Assembly: GCA_965603365.1 (NCBI GenBank)
Contig: CBFDCR010000022.1
Coordinates: 1-64,000 of the forward strand
Direction: 5' to 3'
Length of the DNA stretch: 64,000 nt
From: JAHELQ01 sp965603365
Lineage (GTDB): Bacteria > Acidobacteriota > Aminicenantia > UBA2199
Below the pieces are notes generated by a model, which did no database searches, had not been told where the DNA came from, and worked only from the letters and a program-made list of their open reading frames with translations. Positions 1-9,211 of this stretch are shown here, in pieces (within the stretch, counting starts at the first letter, position 1; the number at the start of each line of letters is the position of its first letter). The translations under genes and the position numbers were made by a program.

Positions 1-1044
1 CAGGGCATTCTTCATATCATTTTGCGTCGCCAGGTTCACGGCTTCTCCATTAATCAATAGAGTCAGATTAGTATCTACCGCGTCGTCGAGGATGACTTCC
101 GAATGAGTGGCAATAATCACCTGGCACCTATTCTCGTAGGCGATTTCCTTGAGAATCTCGTACACCTGCTTTTGCCGCAGGATTTCCAGGTGGGCATCCG
201 GTTCATCGATCAACAGGACACTGCCGGTATGGGCATAGAGGTAGGTCAGGATCAGCAGCATTTGCTGTAAACCGCGGCCCGCCAGTGAAATATCCAACCC
301 CTCTTTCCCGGCGACCCCCCGCTGGCGATATTTCAATATAAGATTCCCCCGGCTAACATTCAGTTGCGGCTCATCCAGATCCACTGCAAATAACCTTTTC
401 ATAATACGGAGAATGGATGCCCAGTTCGATTTCTCTTCCGCTTTATCGTTTTCAATAACCTTGTAACATAGGTTGCGCAGTACCTGGGCGTTTTGTCCCT
501 GGCCCATGAGCACATTAATTCTGCCCTCTTGAATAAGCGGCTCTTCCGATTCGATGCCGGACATGGGGTACAACAGGTTAAACCGGAGTCCGGCCGCATA
601 GGCAAGCATCTGTTCATTTTTTACAGTTGCAGGGCAAGGCCGGCAGTATATCACCTCCTTGTCACGCTGGGTAAAGATCAGACGGCAGTCACTCACCTTG
701 CCTTCAAAATCCAGGCCGACGTTAACCGTCAGTTTAATGGGCGTATTACCTCTCCTGACCCGGATATTATTCCAGAAAAAGCGAGTCTCTGAAACCGGGA
801 TTTCAAGTATATTTAAACGGTTAATGCCGGCAGATTGACGCTCCCGTTTCTCCTTCTGGCGGGGCTGCCCCTTCTTCTCATACCAGGCCTGTATCCCCCG
901 GTTCCACAGTGCCAGGGCCTGGATGACGCTGGTCTTCCCGGCGTTGTTAGGACCGATCAACACTGCCGGGTGATCCAGGTCGATATGGATCTTCTTTCCA
1001 AAGGTTTTAAAATTCTCAATCTCTACGTAACGAATTCGTTTCAT
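1..1044 (-). CDS. AAA ATPase, RecF/OLD-like, 3' end outside window
   Basis: An open frame runs without a stop from an ATG at 1042-1044 to the left edge of the window, giving the first 348 residues. The start MKRIRYVEIENFKTFGKK and the Walker A loop GPNNAGKTS (residues 31-39) are those of RecF/OLD-type SMC-like ATPases. A signature-like SLAGRGLQQMLLIL and a Walker B LLIDEPDAHLE follow near residues 250-285, then IATHSEVIL as the D/H-loop region. The C-terminus is missing, so whether a TOPRIM domain follows (as in OLD nucleases) cannot be told. An AAGG lies 8 bases before the ATG. Such proteins act in DNA repair or phage defence; the exact role is unknown here. Confidence 0.85.
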   Translation of the reverse strand, partial: MKRIRYVEIENFKTFGKKIHIDLDHPAVLIGPNNAGKTSVIQALALWNRGIQAWYEKKGQPRQKEKRERQSAGINRLNILEIPVSETRFFWNNIRVRRGNTPIKLTVNVGLDFEGKVSDCRLIFTQRDKEVIYCRPCPATVKNEQMLAYAAGLRFNLLYPMSGIESEEPLIQEGRINVLMGQGQNAQVLRNLCYKVIENDKAEEKSNWASILRIMKRLFAVDLDEPQLNVSRGNLILKYRQRGVAGKEGLDISLAGRGLQQMLLILTYLYAHTGSVLLIDEPDAHLEILRQKQVYEILKEIAYENRCQVIIATHSEVILDDAVDTNLTLLINGEAVNLATQNDMKNAL

Positions 1045-1277
1045 ATTTCTTACCTTATCCTCACGGCTATTCTATCCTCAACGTCGTTATTCCCCGAGGA
1101 CTCACTATCAACAGTAAAAAAACCTTTAACATGCCCCTATTTTAAAATAAACCAATCATTATTTCAATGTTTTTTCAACCGGTAAGTTCCCTATCCCCGT
1201 TTATCAATCACCAATTTTTCGACCGCCCCTGAAATTTCCAACTTGAGCCCTGTCTTAGTTACTCAATCATTCCAGAC

Positions 1278-2123
1278 TCAAGGTATATGAAAATCCGGGT
1301 TTTTTTCTTTCCTCACCTCCAGAACATATTTTATGAATAATAATAAAGCACCTATATACCAAAGCATTATAAATACAAATGCTGGCAAATAATCACCTAA
1401 AAGTTCTTTTGTTCCTCCACCCAAAAGAACGCCCAAAAACATGAAAGAGCCAAATAAAAAATAACCCAGGGAACCCCCTAAGTATTCGCTTTTGTCACGA
1501 CTATTTTGACCTTTCTCTTTGGAATATTTTTTTGCATTTATAACCGGCGGCAACTCTTCTTCGGTTATTGCAAATTTGAAATCTTCGATGTTTAAAAATT
1601 CGGAATGCCCTCGCTCTTTTTCTTCAAAATCCTCTCTCACGAATATTTTACTAACAAAATACTCTTTCGGATTAAGAACTCTGAAATTGTACTCAATGAT
1701 GTCGATGCCGTTCTCATTTCTAATATTGTATTCAACCTGCCGCCCCTCTGGATCAACATATGTGATTTTTGCATCCAGTAATTTTCCCTTATTCGGGATT
1801 GGCAGGCTTAACACCCTTTCTGTTCCCCCTGTTATGGGTTTATCGCCGTTATTTGATATTACAAATTGAACTTCATATATGTTTTTTACCGGAACATTCT
1901 TATATTCTATCTTTAAAAATTTCCTTAATTCAGGATCAATATCCGTTATCACTTTCGATATGTAGTGTATATAAGGGACGAGTTCCTTTCTCTTTTTCCC
2001 CTTTTTATGGAAGTAGATGCCGATAAGTATTGACGCGGCTATTGTGATAACACTAAAAATAATATTAATCGCTATTGGAGAGATAGACATTTGCTTATTA
2101 ATATACTTTTTGTCAGCCTTCAT
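1278..2123 (-). CDS. Membrane protein of unknown function
   Basis: A 281-residue protein I do not recognise. It has one hydrophobic segment near residues 15-37, followed by a very basic stretch (KKGKKRK). A soluble middle domain of about 170 residues follows, rich in beta-strand-like sequence, with the phrase VISNNGDKPITGG that resembles Ig-like or arrestin-like folds. Two more hydrophobic segments lie near residues 215-265. Base composition is more AT-rich than in the housekeeping genes nearby. No good ribosome binding site precedes the ATG, and a later ATG at residue 12 is possible. With the next gene it forms a pair of unknown membrane proteins beside an ATPase gene. Confidence 0.55.
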   Translation of the reverse strand: MKADKKYINKQMSISPIAINIIFSVITIAASILIGIYFHKKGKKRKELVPYIHYISKVITDIDPELRKFLKIEYKNVPVKNIYEVQFVISNNGDKPITGGTERVLSLPIPNKGKLLDAKITYVDPEGRQVEYNIRNENGIDIIEYNFRVLNPKEYFVSKIFVREDFEEKERGHSEFLNIEDFKFAITEEELPPVINAKKYSKEKGQNSRDKSEYLGGSLGYFLFGSFMFLGVLLGGGTKELLGDYLPAFVFIMLWYIGALLLFIKYVLEVRKEKNPDFHIP

Positions 2124-2180
2124 GTCAAGATTTTAGTCACCTCAATCAATGAAGAAAACAGCGGCCTAATTTCTGCCCAA

Positions 2181-2855
2181 TCATGGCTTCAAATATGCTG
2201 GTCTATCTGCATGTCCATCTATATGCTTGTGGTAATCAGGAGGCAAACTATTTAAGAACTTCCTCCTTTTTATATGTCTCAAAAAATGTAAAAATGAAAT
2301 AACCAAAGGAAAGAACAAAATTATTAAACAATATGCATAATTGCGAAATTTGTTATATAAAAAAATGCTAATCCCAAGTGATGAACCAACTACCTGGAAA
2401 CCATAGAAAATAACTCTTGTAGTCCTGGTTAGTTTAACCAACCAGCTTTTACGATAAATTGTCTGGGGATCTATATTTACAGTTAAATAACCACTTAAAT
2501 CAAGAATAGGAAACTTTTGAAATGGTAAGCAAAAGTTTTTTAAATTCCTTTTAATATTTTCTTTAAATCTCTCATCGCCTTTAAAATTAATAAAATGAGT
2601 AATTTCATTTCTTCGGGATCTGAACGGTTGGGCAGCTCTTGCATACAGTGCATCTAGGATCATAAAAAGAATAGGAATTAATCCGCTTACCACTAGTATA
2701 GACAACTCAGGGTTTCTATTAGGAATAACTCCGAGTCCAACACCCAAAATAGCCAGCCATAGGGTTATTGAAAACTGACGAAGTCTGTACTGCAAATTCT
2801 CAAGATGAAAAATCCGACTTTCTAATAACTCAATTTCTGACTTAAATAGCTCCAA
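2181..2855 (-). CDS. Multi-pass membrane protein of unknown function
   Basis: A 224-residue protein starting with TTG, preceded by AAGG at 4 bases; no in-frame ATG or GTG lies further upstream before a stop. An N-terminal amphipathic segment (about residues 1-28) is followed by two close membrane helices (about 29-70). A soluble basic/aromatic part (70-135) and two more helices (about 145-190) follow, then a basic tail. The helix-pair/soluble/helix-pair layout resembles small membrane proteins that partner with defence or signalling effectors, but I cannot assign a family. The region is AT-rich. Confidence 0.5.
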   Translation of the reverse strand: MELFKSEIELLESRIFHLENLQYRLRQFSITLWLAILGVGLGVIPNRNPELSILVVSGLIPILFMILDALYARAAQPFRSRRNEITHFINFKGDERFKENIKRNLKNFCLPFQKFPILDLSGYLTVNIDPQTIYRKSWLVKLTRTTRVIFYGFQVVGSSLGISIFLYNKFRNYAYCLIILFFPLVISFLHFLRHIKRRKFLNSLPPDYHKHIDGHADRPAYLKP

Positions 2856-3014
2856 TTGGCCTTCAAAAAGAGAAAAGAATTCATTACCTATTTTATCTTT
2901 GGTACATGTCAGCCTTCTTTTTCAAAATAGTATGTGTATGAGCAGAATTTTTTTTCCCCTTTCGCCTTCCTCTGACCGGGATATAGGAATTTTCATTGTA
3001 AAATCCGGAAGATG

Positions 3015-3347
3015 TCAATCTACGATGAAAACAGTGGCACCGCTATGGGTGAAGGCGAGGTGGGGGTTTTTTTCATCGTCTTCGGCCTGGAAACTCATGC
3101 CGGCGGTTAAGCGATACCGGCTGCCGTCTCTCAATTCGATGACCAGATCGCCCTCCATGACCAGCAGGATGTGGCCGCGGGGACACCAGTGGTCCGCCCT
3201 GTAGCCGGGAGAATACTCCACCAGGCGCACCCGGACATTGCCCTGTTCAAAGGTCTGCCAAAAAGACGTACCGCTCTCTCCCGGGTGCTCGGTACGCTCA
3301 ACGCTACGCCAATCGGTCGTACAAAAAGGGACACCTTTTATCTCCAT
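3015..3347 (-). CDS. Single-domain cupin protein (DHCW-type)
   Basis: A 110-residue single cupin. The start is fixed by AGGAGG 8 bases before the ATG. The first cupin motif is degenerate (GYRADHWCPRGHILLVMEG, residues about 51-69), with one or two possible metal ligands (H57, H63) and the aspartate/cysteine pattern of small DHCW-motif cupins. The second motif (PHLAFTHSGATVFIVD) sits at the C-terminus. Substrate is unknown. It lies 15 bases downstream of the methyltransferase gene on the same strand and is probably co-transcribed with it. Confidence 0.65.
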   Translation of the reverse strand: MEIKGVPFCTTDWRSVERTEHPGESGTSFWQTFEQGNVRVRLVEYSPGYRADHWCPRGHILLVMEGDLVIELRDGSRYRLTAGMSFQAEDDEKNPHLAFTHSGATVFIVD

Positions 3348-3362
3348 AACGCTGCCTCCTAC

Positions 3363-4205
3363 TCAGGATGTCAGCGACTTCCGGGCCTCGATGTAGGCCA
3401 TGGGTACGGTCACTTTTAGCACTCCTTGTTCCCGGGCCGCGGCATTCAGGTTTGCCTCCAGCCTGGCAAATACCCTTTCCAGGTCCTGGACCGGGACAAT
3501 CGCTTTCCAGGCCGCCAGAAAGCCGCAGCGGATAAAATAGTGGCCCAAAAAGGCAGTGCCGTCAACAAAGCCCATGGTCAGGGAACGCTCCACCGTCCGG
3601 GAATCGCCAAAACCGGCCTTCTCCAGAAGAGTGACGATATGCGCTGCCGGCAGCCGGTGGCGGATATGGCCCTCCAACTCAGCCAGTAGATGGCCCAGAC
3701 CCGACTCTTGCAGCGTCTCCCTGTAGACATCGTAAAACTCTTGCATGTGCCCTTCTGGATTGGTGGTCAGGGCGATACGGCCGCCGGCTTTAGAGACCCG
3801 GAAACATTCCGGCATAACCCTCCCCGGACTCTCAAAATTGTTGATGCCCAGGTTGGATACGATCAGATCAAAGGATTCGTCTTTGAAACCCATAAGAGCG
3901 GCATCCCCGCCCACCAGCCCGACATTGTGAATGCCGAAGCTGTTGATTTTAAATTTGATCCGTTCCAGGGCCCTTTGCCACAGATCGATGCCGTACAGGC
4001 AGGAGGAGTGGCCCAGCCGCTGCGACAATTCCAACAGCGGAAAACCGTTACCGCAGCCCACATCCAGTACGGTCATATCAGTATGAAGCTCGAGGTGATC
4101 CAGCAGCATCAGGCCAAAGGCAGCCGACCACAGAGACACCTCATCGAGGGCCGACACCAGGTCGGCATCCTGCCAATCAAACCGGCTATTCAAATATTCC
4201 AGCAT
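3363..4205 (-). CDS. Class I SAM-dependent methyltransferase
   Basis: 280 residues with a Rossmann-fold methyltransferase core. Motif I VLDVGCGNGFPLLELS is at about residues 47-62, an acidic residue closes strand beta-2 (LYGIDLW), and LIVSNLGINNF occupies the motif IV position. The C-terminal 100 residues (FVDGTAFLGHYFIRCGFLAAWK) resemble the cap of UbiE/arsenite-methyltransferase-like enzymes, but no cysteine set for arsenic is present. A GAGGAG lies about 12 bases before the ATG. The small-molecule substrate is not evident. It is followed by the cupin gene, suggesting a shared small operon. Confidence 0.75.
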   Translation of the reverse strand: MLEYLNSRFDWQDADLVSALDEVSLWSAAFGLMLLDHLELHTDMTVLDVGCGNGFPLLELSQRLGHSSCLYGIDLWQRALERIKFKINSFGIHNVGLVGGDAALMGFKDESFDLIVSNLGINNFESPGRVMPECFRVSKAGGRIALTTNPEGHMQEFYDVYRETLQESGLGHLLAELEGHIRHRLPAAHIVTLLEKAGFGDSRTVERSLTMGFVDGTAFLGHYFIRCGFLAAWKAIVPVQDLERVFARLEANLNAAAREQGVLKVTVPMAYIEARKSLTS

Positions 4206-4255
4206 CTGAGTCTATACTCCTCTTAATTAGTGAACATTCCCGTCTATACAAATCA

Positions 4256-4717
4256 TCATACGGATTTTTTACCGGTCATGGTTTCGATTTCAATTTTGAC
4301 GACGGTCACCTTCTGGAATATTTTATCGTCATATTCGTGGGAGTCTTGACCGGAATAATGGGCCATGATGGTGTTTAATCCCTTGATTTTTTCATTCAAA
4401 TCTTCGACGATATGGGCCTTGCCGGAACCGATGACGGAGCGGTATTTCATGCCCCAATCCTTACAGGGATCGTCGCCTTCTATCAATTCCACATCAACCT
4501 CTACTTCAAGGCAGACGTTGTTGTTCTTCTTGATGATATCGAGTTTTTTTCCTGTTGGGGCACAGTGAAAATAGAGGCAGCGGTCCCGATAGCCAAAATT
4601 GACGGGCACGATGTAGGGCCGACCATCATGGGCGAAGGCCACACGACACACCAGGGCATTATGCAAAATATTCTCTATTTCCCGGATATCCCTGATTTCT
4701 CTCTCCTTTCTGCTCAA
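4256..4717 (-). CDS. Pyridoxamine 5'-phosphate oxidase-like (Nim-type) flavoprotein
   Basis: 153 residues of the PNPOx-like split-barrel fold. The opening REIRDIREIENILHNALVC and the FMN-side sequence RPYIVPVNFGYRDRCLYFHC match the NimA/5-nitroimidazole-resistance group of flavoproteins. The frame starts with TTG, preceded by AGAGG at 6 bases, and no in-frame ATG lies near the start. Such proteins bind FMN or haem and reduce nitro groups or quench oxidants; the true substrate is unknown. It stands alone on the minus strand. Confidence 0.75.
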   Translation of the reverse strand: MSRKEREIRDIREIENILHNALVCRVAFAHDGRPYIVPVNFGYRDRCLYFHCAPTGKKLDIIKKNNNVCLEVEVDVELIEGDDPCKDWGMKYRSVIGSGKAHIVEDLNEKIKGLNTIMAHYSGQDSHEYDDKIFQKVTVVKIEIETMTGKKSV

Positions 4718-4843
4718 TGTACACCTCTCTTCTTATGGTCAGTAGTCCTACTCGTTATGTGTCCAGAAGGCCAAGTTCTTGCCCATTGAGTTTCTCTACT
4801 GCATTCTAAGTGGGATAAAAAATTCATTGACATCTCTTTATGT

Positions 4844-5572
4844 TTACATCCGTCCCTCTTGATTCTCTACTTCGAGTTCTTCCTCTTCGTTATACCCCAC
4901 CAGTTCATCCTGGTCCTCGATGAATATTCTGCCGCCGGTACCCTCTTCGTAGGAGAGACAGCACATCAGGCGGCCGCACTGCCCCGATATTTTCAAGGGG
5001 TTCATGTTCAGGTTCTGCCGTTTGGCCATTTGCAGGGTAATGGGTTCGATATTGTTTAAAAATAACTTGCAGCACAACAACCGGCCGCACATGCCGATGC
5101 CGCCGATCATCTTGGCTTCATCCCGAATGCCGATCTGCCGCATCTCGATGCGCATCTTAAACTTCTTGGCCAGGTCCTTTACCAGGTCTCTGAAATCGAT
5201 CCGCCCTTCCGAAGAAAAATAAAAAATAGCCTTCCGTTCACAGGTAAAAAAGGTGACCCTGATCAACTTGATGGGGATCTCCCGATCCTTGATCTTCTCC
5301 AGGCAAAAATCATAGGCCTTCTTCTCATCCAGCGACTTCTTGTCAAAACTTTCCTGATCCTTGTCGGTGGCGACCCTCAATATTTCCGGGATGCAGGAGA
5401 TATTTTTGATATCATTAAATGTCTGGCCAAAGGATTTCACCACCTTGCCCAGTTCTTCGCCAATCAAAGACTTGATAATCACCAGGTCGTTGGCCTTGAT
5501 GTTTTCCTCACTGGTCTTAAAATGCAGCACATCCCTGCTGCCCTCTATCTGCACCGTAATTACCCTGGACAT
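4844..5572 (-). CDS. ricT: PSP1-domain protein RicT/YaaT-like
   Basis: 242 residues with the PSP1 C-terminal domain. The diagnostic Cys-rich signature is GMCGRLLCCKLFL near residues 160-172 and SGQCGRLMCCLSY near residues 195-208. The four CC/C positions are those that bind iron-sulfur clusters in the RicT (YaaT) family. In Bacillus RicT works with RicA/RicF in RNase Y-dependent RNA maturation; here the role is by homology only. The ATG lies one base after the holB stop, with GAGAGG as ribosome binding site. The holB-ricT order is common in bacteria. The acidic tail (NEEEELEVENQEG) is ordinary for the family. Confidence 0.85.
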   Translation of the reverse strand: MSRVITVQIEGSRDVLHFKTSEENIKANDLVIIKSLIGEELGKVVKSFGQTFNDIKNISCIPEILRVATDKDQESFDKKSLDEKKAYDFCLEKIKDREIPIKLIRVTFFTCERKAIFYFSSEGRIDFRDLVKDLAKKFKMRIEMRQIGIRDEAKMIGGIGMCGRLLCCKLFLNNIEPITLQMAKRQNLNMNPLKISGQCGRLMCCLSYEEGTGGRIFIEDQDELVGYNEEEELEVENQEGRM

Positions 5573-5573
5573 C

Positions 5574-6569
5574 TTACACCTCTCTAATTGTATAATTTTT
5601 TATAAACTCTAAAATGAGCACCCGGGTATTCAAATTCCTGTGAATGTCCCGGTACAGCAATTCCATGCCCCTGATTAGACCCAACACTTTCGGGATCGTC
5701 ACATATTCCCCCAGCTCCAGTAAAATATCCCGGTAATCGATATTGATGATGAAATCACTGGCTATATCAATTTTAAGTATCATGATATCCCGCAGCATCA
5801 AGGAGATCAAATGGACCAACTCCTTGAAATACTCGATAAACTTCTCCCTGCTCCGGCTGCGGTGATACAGGTCCAGCAGTACATCTTCTATCTCCCTCTT
5901 CTTGATCAACTTTATCAAAACCAACCGCACCTGGGACCTTTTTTCCATCAACTCGTCAAAATGACCATCCATGAGTTCGGCAAGGCCGGACTGAGCCAGA
6001 TGGCCAATCAACTCCGCCTTCTCCCCGTCATAGCCATTCCCCAGCAGGAAACTCCTGGTTTCGGAGAGTGAAGGCAGCGTAAAATTCAACACCTGGCATC
6101 TCGATTTAAGGGTGGCTAAGAGTCCGATCAAATTATGGGTCAACAGGATAAACACGCTGGATTCTGCCGGCTCCTCCAGCACTTTTAAAAAGGCATTGGC
6201 GGCATTTTCATTCATGCGCTGGACATCGTTCAATATATAGATCTTTCGCCTCCCCTTCAACGGCCTTCTGAAATTGTCCTCGATCAAAAAGGTAATTTGC
6301 TCCTTTTTATAAAATTGGCCCCCCGGTTTCAGTACCTTGAGATCCGGGAAGATCTCCTTTTCAATTTCGACACAATGGCGGCACCGGCCGCAATAATCAT
6401 CTTCAAGCTCCAGGCAATTGACGGACCTGGCAAAGGCAGAGGCAAAACCCAGTTTGTTCGCCGCGGGCGGACCGGAAAATATCATACTATAGGGAATAAC
6501 ATCGTTCTTTAAATAGCTGGCTAAAACATTCTTAATCCGTTTGTTACCGATTAGATCATCCCACGGCAT
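5574..6569 (-). CDS. holB: DNA polymerase III subunit delta' (clamp loader)
   Basis: 331 residues. The N-terminal AAA+ module has the typical MPWDDLIGNKRIKNVLASYL start. Its degraded Walker A (FSGPPAANKLGFA) lacks the GKT lysine-threonine pair, as in many delta' subunits that do not hydrolyse ATP. A zinc-module trace CGRCRHC lies at about residues 60-66, the sensor region is NAANAFLKVLEEP, and TLKSRCQ is the SRC motif. The C-terminal 120 residues are the helical clamp-loader domain. The start overlaps the end of uvrA by 14 bases and the stop is one base before ricT, so the three form one operon. Confidence 0.9.
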   Translation of the reverse strand: MPWDDLIGNKRIKNVLASYLKNDVIPYSMIFSGPPAANKLGFASAFARSVNCLELEDDYCGRCRHCVEIEKEIFPDLKVLKPGGQFYKKEQITFLIEDNFRRPLKGRRKIYILNDVQRMNENAANAFLKVLEEPAESSVFILLTHNLIGLLATLKSRCQVLNFTLPSLSETRSFLLGNGYDGEKAELIGHLAQSGLAELMDGHFDELMEKRSQVRLVLIKLIKKREIEDVLLDLYHRSRSREKFIEYFKELVHLISLMLRDIMILKIDIASDFIINIDYRDILLELGEYVTIPKVLGLIRGMELLYRDIHRNLNTRVLILEFIKNYTIREV

Positions 6570-9039
6570 GTCGTACCTTTTCCTTTAAATAGCGAGAAGT
6601 GATAGAGTCGTCACAAGCCAATATCCCGGCCAACGGCCCCTGGTACACCACCTGGCCGCCGCGATTTCCACCGCCGGGTCCCAGGTCGATGATATAATCA
6701 GCGGCCCGAATGATCTCCAGGTTGTGTTCAATCACCACCACGGTATCCCCCCTGGCGATCAAGGCCATCCACACATCGATCAACTTTTGAATATCGTGGA
6801 AATGCAGGCCGATGGTGGGTTCATCCAGCAGATACACCGTCCTTTTGTTTGACACCCGGGCCAGTTCCCGGCTCAACTTGATCCGCTGGGATTCACCCCC
6901 CGACAGGCTGACGGAACTCTGGCCCAATTTTAAATAGCCCAATCCCACATCCAGCAGGATCTTTAACTTCCTGGCCAGCAGGGGGATATTCCTGAAAATC
7001 CCGTAAGCCTCATGGGCCGTCAATTCCAGCACATCGGCGATGCTCAAACCCCTGTATTTGACTTTGAAGGTTTCGGTATTGTAGCGCCTGCCCTTGCAAA
7101 CCGGGCAGGAGACCTCCAGGTGGGGCAAAAAACTCATCTCCAGTTTCTTGACACCCAGGCCATTACAGGCCTCACACCTGCCGCCGGCCACATTGAAGCT
7201 GAAACGGCTCTGATTGTACCCCCTCATTCTGGCTTCCGGCAGACCGGCAAACAGATCCCGGATCAGGGGCATCAGGTTGACATAGGTGGCCGGGCAGGAA
7301 CGGGAATTCTTGCCGATGGCCGTTTGATCCGCCATTAGTATGCGATCCACCGGCCGATCCAGTTTAAGACCCGAAAATCTGACCCGGCTGCTGCCGGGCC
7401 CGGAGTTGTCCAGGTGACTTTTAATAATCGGGTAAAAGGCATCGTTGATGAGCGAGCTCTTGCCCGAACCGGATACCCCGGTGACCACGGTTAAGGCTCC
7501 CAACGGGATACGGACATCGAGAGCCCGGATGTTGTTGATGGCGATGCCGTCGATGTGAATGAAATGGTGCCAATCGGGCGCATACTTTTTGCCGATATCG
7601 ATCTCCTTTCTCTTGAAGATATAATCGGCGGTCAGCGAACCCGCGGCCCGGCGAAAATCTTTATACCAGCCGGCATAGACGATGTCGCCCCCCGCCTCAC
7701 CGGAACCGGGGCCCAGATCCACAATATAATCGGCCGCCTTGATGGTACTCTCGTCGTGTTCCACCACCAGGATGGTATTATCTCTCTTCTTAAGCTCTTT
7801 CAGAATCCGGATCAAGTTTTTCTGTTCCGATATATGCATGCCGATGGACGGCTCGTCCAATATATAAATGATGCCGCTCAAACTGAACCCGATCTGGGAG
7901 ACCAACCGGGTGCGCTGCAATTCCCCACCCGACAGGGTGCCGATCTTCCGGTTTAACGACATATACCCCAGGTTGAGCTTCACAAACGAACGCAGCCGCT
8001 GGCCGACCTGGGGCAAGATGGGGGCCAGGATCTTCTTCTCCTCCCCCTCCGGCCGCAGCCCTTCAAAAAAATCAAGCAGTTCACCGATCTCCATCTCCCC
8101 CAGTTCAAAAATATTCCGCTCCCGGAAACGAAACGACAGGGCGTTTCGATTTAAGCCGCTGCCGCCGCACTCCCGGCAAGTATCGTTATCGCCAATTACG
8201 CCGGTGCCGTGACACCACCGGCAGGCTCCCAGGGGCGAATTAAAGGAAAAGGCAGCCGGCTGGGGCTCCCTCAAAGCCATATTGCAGGCGGAACAGTAGA
8301 GCTTATCGGAAAAAAAATGTTCCTGGCCGTCGGCAATTAACACCATCTCCCCATCCCCCTCAAAGGCTGTCAGGGAAATACTCTCCTTCAACCGATCCTG
8401 CTCTGCCCCCGTGACCTCCAGGGCATCGATTAATACGTCGATATGGTGGTGAACATGGCGGTCCAGCGGCGGCACCGATTCCAGGTAATGCATCCGGCCA
8501 TCCACCCGGGTTTTCAAAAACCCCCGCTTCAAAAACCGTTCAAACAGGGCCCGGTATTGGCCCTTGCGATTCTTCACCACCGGTGCCAGTAAATATACCA
8601 GTCTGCCCTTAAAAGTCTTTAAAATGTGATCATATAATTTCTGGATGGAAAACCTCTCGAGCCGGCGCCCGCAGCCGGGGCAGTGGGCCTGGCCCAGCCG
8701 GGCATAGAGCAGCCTCAAGTACTGGCTCACCTCCGAGATGGTGCCCACCGTGGAATTATAATAGTAAGAGGAGTGCTTCTGGTCGATGGAGATGGTGGGG
8801 GATATCCCTTTGATGGACTGCACTTCCGGTTTTTCCAGGGATTTGATAAACTGCCGGGCATAGACGGACAACGATTCCAGGTACTTGCGCTGCCCCTCCT
8901 GGAAGATGGTATCGTAGGCCAGTGTCGATTTGCCGGAGCCCGACACCCCGGTAACGGCAATGAATGTTCTCTTGGGAATTTTCAAACTAATATTCTTCAA
9001 ATTGTGCTTTTTAGCATCTATTATCGATATTTCCTGCAT
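6556..9039 (-). CDS. uvrA: Excinuclease ABC subunit A without insertion domain
   Basis: 827 residues from an ATG at 9037-9039; a TTG five codons upstream is possible but lacks a binding site. Two ABC modules are complete: Walker A GVSGSGKST (near residue 30) and GVSGSGKSS (near 525), signatures TLSGGELQRTRL and SLSGGESQRIKL, and Walker B IYILDEPSIGMH and VYLLDEPTIGLH. Zinc pairs are CPGC, CSAC, CRWC/CREC and CEAC/CPVC. The UvrB-binding region after CPGC is present. Between GACRWCHGTG and CRECGGSGL there are only a few residues, where E. coli UvrA has about 110, so the DNA-contacting insertion domain is absent. It recognises bulky DNA lesions in nucleotide excision repair, and is the first gene of a uvrA-holB-ricT operon. 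Confidence 0.9.
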   Translation of the reverse strand: MQEISIIDAKKHNLKNISLKIPKRTFIAVTGVSGSGKSTLAYDTIFQEGQRKYLESLSVYARQFIKSLEKPEVQSIKGISPTISIDQKHSSYYYNSTVGTISEVSQYLRLLYARLGQAHCPGCGRRLERFSIQKLYDHILKTFKGRLVYLLAPVVKNRKGQYRALFERFLKRGFLKTRVDGRMHYLESVPPLDRHVHHHIDVLIDALEVTGAEQDRLKESISLTAFEGDGEMVLIADGQEHFFSDKLYCSACNMALREPQPAAFSFNSPLGACRWCHGTGVIGDNDTCRECGGSGLNRNALSFRFRERNIFELGEMEIGELLDFFEGLRPEGEEKKILAPILPQVGQRLRSFVKLNLGYMSLNRKIGTLSGGELQRTRLVSQIGFSLSGIIYILDEPSIGMHISEQKNLIRILKELKKRDNTILVVEHDESTIKAADYIVDLGPGSGEAGGDIVYAGWYKDFRRAAGSLTADYIFKRKEIDIGKKYAPDWHHFIHIDGIAINNIRALDVRIPLGALTVVTGVSGSGKSSLINDAFYPIIKSHLDNSGPGSSRVRFSGLKLDRPVDRILMADQTAIGKNSRSCPATYVNLMPLIRDLFAGLPEARMRGYNQSRFSFNVAGGRCEACNGLGVKKLEMSFLPHLEVSCPVCKGRRYNTETFKVKYRGLSIADVLELTAHEAYGIFRNIPLLARKLKILLDVGLGYLKLGQSSVSLSGGESQRIKLSRELARVSNKRTVYLLDEPTIGLHFHDIQKLIDVWMALIARGDTVVVIEHNLEIIRAADYIIDLGPGGGNRGGQVVYQGPLAGILACDDSITSRYLKEKVRHAVG

Positions 9040-9211
9040 GGTTTCACAAAACAAATCTTAACTTAAAGTGAATCTTGAATTAAAATTATAACACAAATCC
9101 CTTCAATCCACCACCGCCTTTTAATCTCCACTTAAAACACGGTTGACTCCTAAAATTGGCTGAATTTTACTCGGCCATCGATGCCGAAAATATCCCGGTA
9201 TTTGCCCCCTC

